From contig BJOX01000313.1 of the NCBI GenBank assembly GCA_009731375.1, positions 623,169 to 647,671 on the forward strand: a DNA stretch of 24,503 nt, written 5' to 3'. This stretch comes from Paulinella micropora (lineage: Eukaryota; Cercozoa; Imbricatea; Euglyphida). The notes below the pieces were generated by a model. That model worked only from the letters and a program-made list of their open reading frames with translations. It was not told the DNA's origin and ran no database searches. Within the stretch, counting starts at the first letter, position 1; every line of letters begins with the position of its first letter. The position numbers and the translations under genes are program-made. Below, piece by piece: positions 9,614 to 17,987 of this stretch.

Positions 9614-10258
9614 ATGCTGGTGCTTTTCCGTGCAACAGCGGCCGCGGCCTCCCCTGACGGGTCGTACGTGGCAGTCATCAAGGACTACTACCAGAGCCAG
9701 CACAACCTGACGCACAACCTCGCGTTGCCGCCGCACCGGCGCGCCACGGCGTTCTCGGTTCAGCCCTTTGTTAGTTTCCCGGACTGCGGGTTCGTCCGGC
9801 TCGTGGGCGCGCTAACCCCGGAGTACGACTGGGAGAAACTACAATGGCACTACTTCGGACCCAAAAGGCGCGCGGCCCAGGAGGTGTCATACGAGGGCTT
9901 CACGTTTATCAGGAGCCGCGTGTGGCTGCAGCAACAGAACTGGGAGCGTACTGTTCTGGGCTTGGAGATCTATTGCCGGGGACCCTCGGCCTGTATACGT
10001 AGTGTGAATTACACGCCAGTCGTTGTGTGCACCGCGGGCTACGGCACCGTCAGAAGCTTGGGCATCAGTGCTCTCGTCTGTCTAGCTACGGGTGTCGCGT
10101 TGGCGCTGCTGTTCGGCGCCTGTCGCTCCAAGGCTAGGGTTGCGACGAGGGTCTGTGCTTGGCACTTGCCTGCTATGTGCCTAGGCTCCGTGTTAACCAT
10201 ACTAGCCATTGCGGCAATAACGCTGTGGGCCCAGAACGACGTGGTGCACAAACTGTAG
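9614..10258 (+). CDS. Membrane glycoprotein candidate with two C-terminal spans
   Basis: A 214-residue frame opening at ATG 9614, immediately after an in-frame TAA. The first ~145 residues are polar and aromatic-rich, with N-glycosylation sequons at N31 (NLT) and N132 (NYT) and cysteines at 58, 121, 127 and 139, as in an extracytoplasmic domain. Two hydrophobic segments follow, at about 149-169 (LGISALVCLATGVALALLF) and 186-206 (PAMCLGSVLTILAIAAITLW), joined by a basic loop (RSKARVATR). The N-terminus (MLVLFRATAAAAS) is only a weak signal peptide, so an upstream exon or other start is possible. Codon use is GC-rich, as in the genes at 200, 5720 and 12614. It ends in TAG. No family is recognised; an envelope protein is a guess from topology. 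AATAAA signals follow at 10412. Confidence 0.6.
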   Translation: MLVLFRATAAAASPDGSYVAVIKDYYQSQHNLTHNLALPPHRRATAFSVQPFVSFPDCGFVRLVGALTPEYDWEKLQWHYFGPKRRAAQEVSYEGFTFIRSRVWLQQQNWERTVLGLEIYCRGPSACIRSVNYTPVVVCTAGYGTVRSLGISALVCLATGVALALLFGACRSKARVATRVCAWHLPAMCLGSVLTILAIAAITLWAQNDVVHKL

Positions 10259-10411
10259 CTCTTCTTTTTCTTTCTCTGCTCCGCCCCTACCCCTTACAGT
10301 CAATACCCGAAACTCCACTGAAACAAACGTTTTGTAAGGACACTAGCGTAAAAATTAGCTCTGCACAAGCTCGCAAGTTTGTAACGCCCCCTGCCTTGTG
10401 ATTCAGCCAAA

Positions 10412-10440
10412 AATAAATAAAGCAAAGTTTTTTTTTTATT
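10412..10440. terminator. Convergent polyadenylation signals
   Basis: Two overlapping AATAAA hexamers on the plus strand (10412-10417 and 10416-10421) lie about 155 bases after the stop at 10258. A TTTATT at 10435-10440 is AATAAA on the minus strand, about 170 bases past the minus-strand stop at 10610. This is a plausible shared 3' end region for the two convergent genes. The rest of 10259-10609 is T-rich and holds no convincing gene. Confidence 0.5.
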
Positions 10441-10580
10441 GGTCAGCCTGCTTTCTTTTTTTTATATATATTTTTTCTTTTTTTGCTCTGCACCGAAAAC
10501 AGATCTTTTTTGCCTGGAGCGAGCGCTTTTGGTTTGGCCGAGAGAATCCAGTCCGGGCTTGGTTGTTCCACCTACTTTGC

Positions 10581-10738
10581 TGTCAGCATGTTGTTACGCG
10601 CCTCTGACATCACGTCTTCTGCTGGGCTTTGTTTTCCCAATGCGCAGCTATGCGCACTATGGCCACCGCAAATTGTTTCACGTCCTCCACCGTCAGCGTG
10701 TTGTTACGCGCCTCTTGCATCACGTCTGCTGCTTTCTT
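10581..10738 (-). repeat. Imperfect 45-bp direct repeat at the 3' end of kinase copy 1
   Basis: About 45 bases at 10581-10626 recur with a few differences at 10692-10738, 112 bases apart. The upstream copy (in gene sense) encodes KAADVMQEARNNTLT inside the kinase. The second spans the TGA at 10610-10612 and encodes a near-identical peptide (EDVMSEARNNMLT) in a different frame, ending in TAG. Confidence 0.8.
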
Positions 10739-11965
10739 AACCCGGTAGAGACCTGAACCACCAGGTTTACCTTCGAGGAGGCGCGAGCCCACAAATTCAG
10801 GCAGCCATCTGCTTTTTTGGTTGTCTAGCCTGACTAGCTTCAGCATGTGTAGATAGTGCGCGGCCGTGATGCATGCCCTGTGCACGAACTCGTATTCCTT
10901 GTCTCCGCACGACATAACGACGTCGAACCACCAATGGGCACAACGTGCGAGGACATCATCGTGTTTGCCGAGGATTTCGCTAATTTGAATGAGCATATGT
11001 GTAGTAACTGCCTGTGGCAGACAGTACAAGCTGTTGGTAAGCATGCTGACCAGGTTCGAAAACCGTAAAAAAGTGTGTCTTGCGTCATTTGGAAATCTAG
11101 CTTCGGGGTCGACACGGATGCAATAGAAAGGCTCCGCGTCCAGCAGCATGAGACGCTGGCCAGAAAGACGGTACGCCACGTTTGCGGGCTTGAAGTCTGC
11201 AAATTCTAACCCTGCGTTTACCAGAAGCCCTAGTAGTTTGTCGAGGAAGGCAATGATCTTTTTATTTAGATCATCCACTGGTAGACCTTTCTGCAGAATC
11301 TCCTCCAAGTTTACATGTTTACCAGCGTCAGTACCAACAATATAATCCATAATGAAATAGACATTGGCCCCGGCCTTGTCTGTGGCCAAGCGTGCCGTTG
11401 TATCTATCATTTCGGAGTCACCGTACACCTGCAGGCAGCCGTAAATCTTGGGTGCCATTTCGCCGTGCATGAACAAGTCGTTTTGCAACTGGATGAAATC
11501 GACCAGGTCGCCTAGCAAAGGATTTTTCAGGTTCGGGGGCTTTTGGCGCTTGGTCAGCTTCTTCAGCACTACCTTTTGATCTTCTAACCAAAGAACGTCA
11601 TCAGTGCCTTTTGTTAGTCTCTTTGGTTGGTAAAGTTTTTCCAAGTCGCCCCGCCGAATGGCCAGGCAGGGCAGGCCCTCGGGAAAGGCTTGCTTGAGCT
11701 GCCGTTCCAAGAGGTTGCAGTCAAGCTGTTTTTTGGTCAGCTGTACTAAATGGTCCGGCGGCTGCTTGTTGTTGTTGTTGTTGATTACGTACCAAGCAAA
11801 GGGCCGCCAGCGCAGGACCCTGCAATGCAGCCTCCTCGGGTCTAGGTTGGGTTTTTCCACTAGAGCTTGACAATTTATGCACCGGAATGTGTGTTTCAGG
11901 CCAAACCTCTCAATCAGGGCCGCCCGGTTCTGGGCTACCGTGTCAACCTTGCCATCGCCGCTCAT
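10610..11965 (-). CDS. Protein-kinase-like protein, CxxC/RVLRWxPF family (copy 1)
   Basis: A 451-residue protein starting at the ATG at 11965; the frame upstream runs into a gap, but this Met gives the length and N-terminus seen in the two paralogs. The N-terminal part has a CxxC pair (C29, C32) and RVLRWRPF (49-56), followed by five Asn in a row (63-67). Kinase features are a beta-3 lysine in VVLKKL (K135 or K136), a catalytic loop EFADFKPANVAY with D257, K259 and N262 (His replaced by Phe-Ala), and a metal-binding Asp in LLDAEPFYC (D276). The glycine-rich loop is not recognisable. After the core comes RCAHWWFD (341-348), shared with the paralogs. It ends TGA inside a sequence repeated at 10581-10626. 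Kinase activity is plausible but unproven because the HRD His and the glycine loop are absent. Confidence 0.8.
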   Translation of the reverse strand: MSGDGKVDTVAQNRAALIERFGLKHTFRCINCQALVEKPNLDPRRLHCRVLRWRPFAWYVINNNNNKQPPDHLVQLTKKQLDCNLLERQLKQAFPEGLPCLAIRRGDLEKLYQPKRLTKGTDDVLWLEDQKVVLKKLTKRQKPPNLKNPLLGDLVDFIQLQNDLFMHGEMAPKIYGCLQVYGDSEMIDTTARLATDKAGANVYFIMDYIVGTDAGKHVNLEEILQKGLPVDDLNKKIIAFLDKLLGLLVNAGLEFADFKPANVAYRLSGQRLMLLDAEPFYCIRVDPEARFPNDARHTFLRFSNLVSMLTNSLYCLPQAVTTHMLIQISEILGKHDDVLARCAHWWFDVVMSCGDKEYEFVHRACITAAHYLHMLKLVRLDNQKSRWLPEFVGSRLLEGKPGGSGLYRVKKAADVMQEARNNTLTVEDVKQFAVAIVRIAAHWENKAQQKT

Positions 11966-12013
11966 TTTAGAGAATAGAAAGGCACAAAGGGGGGAGGCAG
12001 GAACATAGCAGAC

Positions 12014-12576
12014 NNNNNNNNNNNNNNNNNNNNNNNNNNNNNNNNNNNNNNNNNNNNNNNNNNNNNNNNNNNNNNNNNNNNNNNNNNNNNNNNNNNNNNN
12101 NNNNNNNNNNNNNNNNNNNNNNNNNNNNNNNNNNNNNNNNNNNNNNNNNNNNNNNNNNNNNNNNNNNNNNNNNNNNNNNNNNNNNNNNNNNNNNNNNNNN
12201 NNNNNNNNNNNNNNNNNNNNNNNNNNNNNNNNNNNNNNNNNNNNNNNNNNNNNNNNNNNNNNNNNNNNNNNNNNNNNNNNNNNNNNNNNNNNNNNNNNNN
12301 NNNNNNNNNNNNNNNNNNNNNNNNNNNNNNNNNNNNNNNNNNNNNNNNNNNNNNNNNNNNNNNNNNNNNNNNNNNNNNNNNNNNNNNNNNNNNNNNNNNN
12401 NNNNNNNNNNNNNNNNNNNNNNNNNNNNNNNNNNNNNNNNNNNNNNNNNNNNNNNNNNNNNNNNNNNNNNNNNNNNNNNNNNNNNNNNNNNNNNNNNNNN
12501 NNNNNNNNNNNNNNNNNNNNNNNNNNNNNNNNNNNNNNNNNNNNNNNNNNNNNNNNNNNNNNNNNNNNNNNNNNNN
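12014..12576. other. Assembly gap between divergent genes
   Basis: A run of 563 N covering the divergent promoter region between the kinase at 11965 (minus) and the helicase at 12614 (plus). It ends in a T homopolymer. Confidence 0.95.
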
Positions 12577-12613
12577 TTTTTTTTAGTTTTTTTCTTTTGC
12601 TAGTCCACCGAGG

Positions 12614-14266
12614 ATGCCCCGTCGACGCAAGCTGAGCCGTGTCCAGGAGGAAGCGGTCGAGTACTGCGTCAAGCACCGCCGAGTGTTGCTAGCGCTGGCC
12701 CCGGGCACGGGCAAGACCGCGATCGCGCTGACGGCACTGAGCCGCACACGCCAGGAGAGTTTGCCCGCGCTGATCCTGAATCCCACCAGTAACTGTAGCC
12801 ACTGGATTAAGGAAGCAGAGCGTTGGCTGGGCATGCGGCACCGGCCCGGGGCGTACCAGAACCAGAACCAGGCAGTAACAGAGCAGACCACACACCTGTG
12901 CTTGATCAGCAGCGGCCAACAAAGGTTCCCCGTGCCCGGGGCGCTCATCTACTTGATGTCTTACCAGATGGCGCTGAGCTTGTACAAGCAAGGCAGGCTA
13001 CAAGTGGGCTTGCGCGCGGCCGTCCTAGACGAAAGCCACGTGCTAACCAACATGCGTTCGCAAACGACCCTGATGGCGCACAGCCTGTTCAACCAAGCGC
13101 TCGTGCCGATGTGCCTGTGCCTGACGGGGACGCCGGCCAACCGCACAGTGCAGCTATGGCCGCCACTGATGCTGCTGTGCCCCGACGGGCTGTGCGCGCG
13201 GGGGCTGACGTACAGCCAGTTTGTGCTGCGGTACTGTGCGGGGCGCCAGGTGCAGCGCGGCTACGACCGCGTGGCGCGCAAACCACTGTTCGTGCTGGAC
13301 GCGGCTGGCAGCTCTAACCTAGCGGAGCTGTGCGACCTGCTGGCGAAGTTCTGTCTGTTTACCAGGGAGGGCTCGAGCGCCGAAGAAGGCGAGCTGGTGC
13401 CGGCCAATGGCGTGGCCGCGGGCGCCCAGGACTTCACGTACGAGCGCCGGGTGGTCATCCTGAAGCCACCGCCCGCGGACGCGGAGCGGCTGGACGCGCT
13501 GTGGAGGCACGACGTCAGCAGCCTGCCGAGCCTGGAGGCGCAGCTCGGCGCACGGCAGGTGGTTGACGTGAAGGAGGCGGAGGCGGTGCTGTCTTCGTAC
13601 GGCGGCCTGCCGCTGGAGCTGCCGCCGCCGCCGAAACGGCGGCGTTTCCAGCGGCAGGCCGCGCAGCCCGAGCTCTCGAGGCTGCTGGTGTTTAGCCGCT
13701 GCTACGACGAGTCCAAGAAGGTCAAGCAGCGGCTGTCACACGCGTTCTTTGAGCGCGAGGTCGAGCCCCTGCTGCGGGACAAGCAATCGTGCCACAAGGT
13801 GCTGCTGTTCTGCGAGAACCAGGATACGTGGGAGCTGCTGCAGCAGTGGCTAACCGCCGTTTGGTCGCACAAGCGCCGGCCGCACAAGTACTTCGTAGCC
13901 ATCAACGGCACCACGCCGCAGGCCAAGCGCGCGGAACTGGTGGCGCGCTTCCAAGACGACGGGCGCTGCCGGGCGGCGGTGCTGAGCATCCGCGCGGCGG
14001 GGCAGGGGCTAAACTTGCAGGCGGCCAACCACGTGTTTTTCTTCCAGCTGACGTGGTCCGGCGGCGACCTGCTGCAGGCCGAGCGCAGGGCCTGCCGCAA
14101 GGGGCAGAAACGGCACGTCCGGATCTGTATCCTGTTGCTGGACACTTTTATAGAACGCAGGCAGTGGGCCCTGAACATGGAGAAAGTCACGAACCAGACC
14201 ACGTTCCTGCGCCGGCCGGCCGTAGCGAACCAGCTGCAGACCGCCGACCACGAGTTTTTTGTTTGA
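12614..14266 (+). CDS. SNF2-family helicase (SMARCAL1/ZRANB3-like annealing helicase type)
   Basis: An intact 550-residue superfamily 2 ATPase that translocates on double-stranded DNA. Motif I (Walker A) is APGTGKT (29-35), motif II is DESH (139-142), motif III is LTGTPANR (170-177), motif IV region is KVLLFCENQDTWELLQQWL (395-413), motif V is AAGQGLNLQAANHV (461-474) and motif VI is QAERRACRKGQ (488-498), close to the usual QAExRAHRxGQ. The short spacing, absence of chromatin-reader domains and start directly at the Q-motif region (LSRVQEEAVEY) recall SMARCAL1/ZRANB3 rather than chromatin remodellers; this is family-level judgement. PPPPKRRR (337-344) could be a nuclear localisation signal. 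Third codon positions are strongly GC. ATG 12614 is the first start after the gap and fits the domain. It ends TGA. Likely roles are replication-fork or recombination work on viral DNA, or interference with host repair. Confidence 0.92.
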   Translation: MPRRRKLSRVQEEAVEYCVKHRRVLLALAPGTGKTAIALTALSRTRQESLPALILNPTSNCSHWIKEAERWLGMRHRPGAYQNQNQAVTEQTTHLCLISSGQQRFPVPGALIYLMSYQMALSLYKQGRLQVGLRAAVLDESHVLTNMRSQTTLMAHSLFNQALVPMCLCLTGTPANRTVQLWPPLMLLCPDGLCARGLTYSQFVLRYCAGRQVQRGYDRVARKPLFVLDAAGSSNLAELCDLLAKFCLFTREGSSAEEGELVPANGVAAGAQDFTYERRVVILKPPPADAERLDALWRHDVSSLPSLEAQLGARQVVDVKEAEAVLSSYGGLPLELPPPPKRRRFQRQAAQPELSRLLVFSRCYDESKKVKQRLSHAFFEREVEPLLRDKQSCHKVLLFCENQDTWELLQQWLTAVWSHKRRPHKYFVAINGTTPQAKRAELVARFQDDGRCRAAVLSIRAAGQGLNLQAANHVFFFQLTWSGGDLLQAERRACRKGQKRHVRICILLLDTFIERRQWALNMEKVTNQTTFLRRPAVANQLQTADHEFFV

Positions 14267-14308
14267 CCGCGAACGCCACGTTTGCTCTCTTTTTCTCTGG
14301 TTTTTAGG

Positions 14309-14584
14309 TTATTGCTTTTCAGACAGACAGCTATTTGCGGTGGTTTTTTTTCCTCTGGTTAAAACTAAGCGTACTGCCCCTTTTCCGTAAGGCACGTCTA
14401 CGCGGTGCGAGTGGACACGTTTCCTTTTCATAAACCATGCAACTCTGTTTCGGTACACACGGTCAAAGGCTGGGATAGACTTGATATCGCTGGTGGTAAG
14501 AGAAAAAGACTCATTACCGCTCGATCCCGCCAAGGAAGACAAGATCGTAAGAAGCCCAAATAAGAGCCGGATCGGTTGTGGCAT
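14309..14584 (-). CDS. Small candidate secreted or membrane-anchored protein, 91 residues
   Basis: Within a longer open frame, the ATG at 14584 gives 91 residues ending TAA. Residues 5-19 are hydrophobic (IRLLFGLLTILSSLA), followed by SSGNES, which looks like a signal peptide with a cleavage region. The mature part is basic (RNRVAWFMKRKRVHSHR) and carries one sequon (N24). It lies between the convergent ends of the helicase (14266) and kinase copy 2 (14859). No family is recognised. The upstream part of the same frame is lysine/proline-rich low-complexity and was excluded. A chance frame is possible at this size. Confidence 0.35.
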   Translation of the reverse strand: MPQPIRLLFGLLTILSSLAGSSGNESFSLTTSDIKSIPAFDRVYRNRVAWFMKRKRVHSHRVDVPYGKGAVRLVLTRGKKTTANSCLSEKQ

Positions 14585-14712
14585 AGCTGTCAGCCCCCAC
14601 CCCTTGTTTCTTTTTGGTTTCTTTTTGCGTTGGTTTTTGTTCTTTTCTTTTTTTAATTCTAGTATGACTTTTCTTTTTTTTTTTGGAAAGAGGATAATCG
14701 CCGTCGTCCTCA

Positions 14713-14756
14713 CCCGCCCCCTCCCGACCCGGCGCAGAAGGAGGGGAGGGGGCGGG
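14713..14756. terminator. 13-bp GC-rich perfect inverted repeat (hairpin)
   Basis: Bases 14713-14725 (CCCGCCCCCTCCC) are perfectly complementary to 14744-14756, with an 18-base loop. It sits about 100 bases past the minus-strand stop at 14859, just after the AATAAA signal at 14790-14795. It could form an RNA hairpin near the transcript end, as giant mimiviruses do at their 3' ends; that role is inference. Confidence 0.5.
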
Positions 14757-14789
14757 GGTAGCCCCTGCCCAAAAAAAAAGATAATACAC

Positions 14790-14795
14790 TTTATT
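14790..14795 (-). terminator. Polyadenylation signal AATAAA for kinase copy 2
   Basis: TTTATT on the plus strand, AATAAA in gene sense, 64 bases beyond the TAG stop at 14859-14861. Confidence 0.45.
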
Positions 14796-14858
14796 TTTGT
14801 AAACACTTTCTTCGGGGAGGCCCGCACTCGCCCGCGAAAATGTAATGGATGCTAAAAG

Positions 14859-16259
14859 CTAGCCAAATGCGGAGGGACTGATTTGTGGCATTGCGACGTC
14901 GCTTGTTTGTCGCTTTGGGCTCTTGGAAAGTTGTGGCACAACCCGTAGGCCGCCGTTGCCTTCGAGGGTCTCTTGTGTTGCTAGACGTACAATTGCAGAG
15001 ACAAACATGCGAACGTCGCCGAGTTGCAATTTTTCTATCTGCGATTCATTCAATACAGCAAAGCTAAACACGCCTTCCACCGATTTAAGAAAGGGACAAT
15101 CCAGCCCTACCTTAGGCAACCAAGCTAGTTCGGGTACATCTCGATCAATGGCGCGGAGCTTGCGCTCGGATCCGGAAAGGTAATGCGCCGCCAGGATGCC
15201 TGGGGTGTTTACGTACTGAACGATACCGTCCCCGCCCTATATGCTATTCCACCACCAGTGCGCGCAACGGTCAAAGATCTTCTGACCAGACCTGGGCTTC
15301 TGTAGCAGATTCATTACATACAGATAGACGCACTCCCACAAAAGGTACGGTAGGCGGCCGAGGCCGGACGCGAGAAGATTTAACGCGTTGGAAAGCTCGA
15401 TCGTGTCCTCAACCTCCCTCGCGTCCGTCCGTTCGGGCATGTAATTAACCAATAAGCAATAAAATGGTTCTAGGTCAATCAACATGAATTTTAGTTCCGA
15501 AGTGCATACCAGGTTCGCGGGCCTTATATCTCCGTGCACGATTCTATAGTAGGCCAGCCACGGTAACGCACGGTGCAAGAACGACCAGAACTTTAGTCGA
15601 AAAAGGTTTTGATCGGCCTTTTTATAAAACTCTCGAAAAGCGCCTGATTCCAAGTCCATGGACTCTCCAGCTGAGGGCCCCTTGATGAACTTCATGATGA
15701 TCCAGTTATTTTTGTTTGAACTCTGGGATCCCACCGTCAGGCAGCCGTAGACTGTGGGGGCCAGCCCTTGCTGCGCTAAGCAATGCTGTAACTGCAGGCA
15801 GTCTACTACCTTCAACTCATACGAGGCAGTTTCCCCGGGCCAGGCAGCTCTCCTGTTATTGACACGTTTGAAGAGCAGCTCTTGTTCGAAAACCCTTATG
15901 TTACCTTTAGTGCCCAGTGGTTTTGATTCGTTTTCGAATTTTTCTGCTTCCAGCACCCAGCGCGGGACACACTGTGGAAATGCCTGCACGAACGAGCGTT
16001 CTATGGCGTCCGTCATGTCCTCCGTCTTCACCGCAGCCGCCAGGCTGCTAAGCTTGACCTCAGTGATGGCGGCTTGTAGGTTCGGGTCAAAGGGCTGCCA
16101 GCGCAAGACACGGCGGCAATCAATGTTGCTCTGCCTCTCTTTGCCGCACTGGCTGCATTGCAGAGTGTCAAGCCTCAGCCTAAGCCCCTCGGAGATTGCT
16201 TGGCGCACGGCGGCGGATAAATAACGCTCGAGCGCAAACTCCTGTCTTCCGTCGTTCAT
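14859..16259 (-). CDS. Protein-kinase-like protein, CxxC/RVLRWxPF family (copy 2), interrupted by in-frame TAG
   Basis: The frame from ATG 16259 codes 340 residues to a TAG at 15237-15239, then stays open in the same frame for 125 more codons to TAG 14859-14861. The downstream part matches the C-terminus of copy 3 (for example NTPGILAAHYLS against YTPAILATNYLS, and VSAIVRLATQE against FAFIRLTAQE), so the two parts are one gene. Features: CSQC (C35, C38), RVLRWQPF (50-57), beta-3 lysine K131 in LLFKRV, catalytic loop VHGDIRPANLV with D244 and N249 but Arg246 where most serine/threonine kinases have Lys, and metal Asp in MLIDLEPFYC (D262). RCAHWWWN directly precedes the TAG. The gene is adjacent to, and about as long as, copy 3, so it is a tandem duplicate. 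The TAG may be a nonsense mutation (one transition from CAG) or a readthrough codon. Confidence 0.85.
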
Positions 16260-16294
16260 TTATTTTCTAAACAAGTGCTTAGTGCCTTTTTTTT

Positions 16295-16312
16295 CTTTAA
16301 AGAAGCAAATTT
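16295..16312 (-). promoter_or_regulatory. Candidate promoter element shared with kinase copy 3
   Basis: In gene sense, an AAATTTGCTTCTTTAAAG element lies about 36-53 bases before the start of copy 2. A near copy precedes copy 3 (18034-18050). Both starts also have the context AAATAAATG or similar. It may be a conserved promoter box or simply shared ancestry of the duplicated unit. Confidence 0.35.
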
Positions 16313-16338
16313 ACTGAATACTTGCCGGCGACGTTAAA

Positions 16339-16429
16339 AGGGGAATGAGCAGGAGGAAAGAGAGAGAGGAGGGGAATGGGCAGGAAAGAGAGAGAGGAGG
16401 GGAATGGGTAGGAGGGAAAGAGAGAGAGA

Positions 16430-16460
<31 letters not shown>
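16339..16460 (+). repeat. GA-rich minisatellite (three ~30-bp units) ending in 29-base poly-G
   Basis: Three units of about 30 bases, each starting GGGGAATG and continuing through AGGA and AGAGAGAG, span 16340-16431. A G homopolymer follows at 16432-16460 and then the 96-N gap (16466-16561). In the sense of the minus-strand kinase this is a 3' CT- and C-rich region. Confidence 0.85.
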
Positions 16461-16462
<2 letters not shown>

Positions 16463-16562
16463 TGTNNNNNNNNNNNNNNNNNNNNNNNNNNNNNNNNNNN
16501 NNNNNNNNNNNNNNNNNNNNNNNNNNNNNNNNNNNNNNNNNNNNNNNNNNNNNNNNNNNNNA

Positions 16563-17987
16563 AGAAGGGAGGGGGTTAACGGGAGGGGGGAGTGTTTCAA
16601 AAAAAAAACGGAACAAGAGAAGAGTTCCGTCCGCTAGGATGTCGCCGCGGTCCTGGCTCTTTGAAATCTCCTGTGCTGTTAAACGTATAAATGCAAAGAT
16701 TAAACTTTTGACCTCGTGGAGCTGCAATATCTTTTTATATAATTGTTCTAGAACCGATTCCCCTGAAGCAAACCACACCACCCCTGTGTCCACGAGTTTA
16801 AAAAATCGACAATGTCTCACAGTGGGGAGCCATTTCAGTCCGGGCAAAGCTTGGTCATTCGAGCGGAGATTGCATTCCGATAGGGATAGGTAGTTGGTCG
16901 CTAGGATGGCAGGGGTGTATTGGGCTGGATTCCAGACGTCCCCAGACTGCAGCATACAATTCCACCACCAATGCACGCAACGGTCAAAGATCTGCTGGCC
17001 AGACTTCTTTGGCTGTAGCAGATGCAGTACATATCGATACACGCATTCCAACAAGGAGCGCGGAAGGCAGCCGATGCTAGAGGCTAGAAGACTCAGCGCG
17101 TTGGACAGCTGGATAGTGGCCTCAACCTTCTTCGCGTCCGTTTTATTGTGCATGTAATTGATCAGTAAGCAATAAAACGGATCTAGGTCAATTAACATGA
17201 AATTTAGTTCCGAAGTGCACACCAGATTAGCAGGCTTTAGGTCAGCGTGCAGAATTCTGTAGTATGCGAGCCAAGGCAGCGCACGGTGCAAAAATGACCA
17301 GAAATTCAGTCGAAGCTTTTTGCTAGCCTCTCCTTCACACAGCTTTCGAAAAGCAGTCGATTTCAGATCCATGGACCCTCCACCCGTGGGCCCCTTGATG
17401 AATTGCATGATGATAAACCTATGGTCGCCCTGGGACCAGGGCTCCAACGACAAGCAGCCATAGACAGCAGGGGCCAGCCCCTGCTGTGCTAAGCAATGCT
17501 GCAGCTGCATGCAGTCTACCACCTTGGACTCGTATGACTCGGTCAAAGCCCGACTTGCAGGTCTTTTTTTAGGGACGTATTTGAATACCAGCTCTTGCTT
17601 AAAAACCTTTACATCACCGAACAAATCTAGTTGTGGCAATTCTTCGAACTCTTCGAAGCTTTGTTTTGCTTCAAGCACCCAGTACGGAACCCCCCGCGGA
17701 AATGCCTGCACAAATGAGCGTCCTATAGCGTCTGTCATGTCTTCCGTCTTTACCGCGGCCGCCAGGCTGTCCAGCCCTCCCTCGCGTATGGCTGTGCGCA
17801 GGTTTGGGCTAAAGGGCTGCCAACGCAAGACACGGCGACGAAAGCTACCGATACTGCTTGGCTCCTTTTCTCTGCCGCACTCGTCACAATACGCTGTATC
17901 GAGCTTCAGTCGAAGACCCCGAAAGATTGCCTGGCGCACTGCGGCAGGCAAATGATGCTCGAGTGCAAGCTCTGATTTTGTGTTCAT
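16563..17987 (-). CDS. Protein-kinase-like protein, CxxC/RVLRWxPF family (copy 3)
   Basis: The frame starts at ATG 17987 and codes 475 residues to the edge of an N gap without a stop. Homology with copy 2 ends near residue 447, so the last part (LLLFRFFFETLPPP onward) is probably untranslated sequence and the real stop may have been lost to an indel near the A homopolymer at 16601-16608. Features: CDEC (C34, C37), RVLRWQPF (52-59), beta-3 lysine K136 in LVFKYV, catalytic loop LHADLKPANLV with D249, K251 and N254, metal Asp in MLIDLDPFYC (D267), and RCVHWWWN (336-343). Unlike copies 1 and 2 it keeps a full H-x-D-x-K-P-x-N loop, so it is the best candidate for an active enzyme in this family. 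It lies 300 bases upstream of copy 2 in the same orientation. Confidence 0.85.

Noticed and set aside
10398-10756. Plus-strand frames opposite the end of kinase copy 1
   Set aside because: They overlap the minus-strand coding region and T-rich spacer and show no domain.
12689-13566. Several Arg/Pro-rich frames on both strands over the helicase
   Set aside because: High GC sequence leaves alternative frames open; only the 12614 frame has helicase motifs.
14514-14858. Continuation of kinase copy 2 past its TAG at 14859 as a further readthrough
   Set aside because: The frame is open, but it runs through the AATAAA signal, a hairpin and poly-lysine low complexity, so TAG 14859 looks like a genuine end.
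15754-17955. Antisense open frames of about 150 codons in both kinase copies 2 and 3 (15754-16224 and 17509-17955)
   Set aside because: They are parallel only because the sense genes are paralogs; the sense frames carry the kinase motifs and the antisense ones show none.
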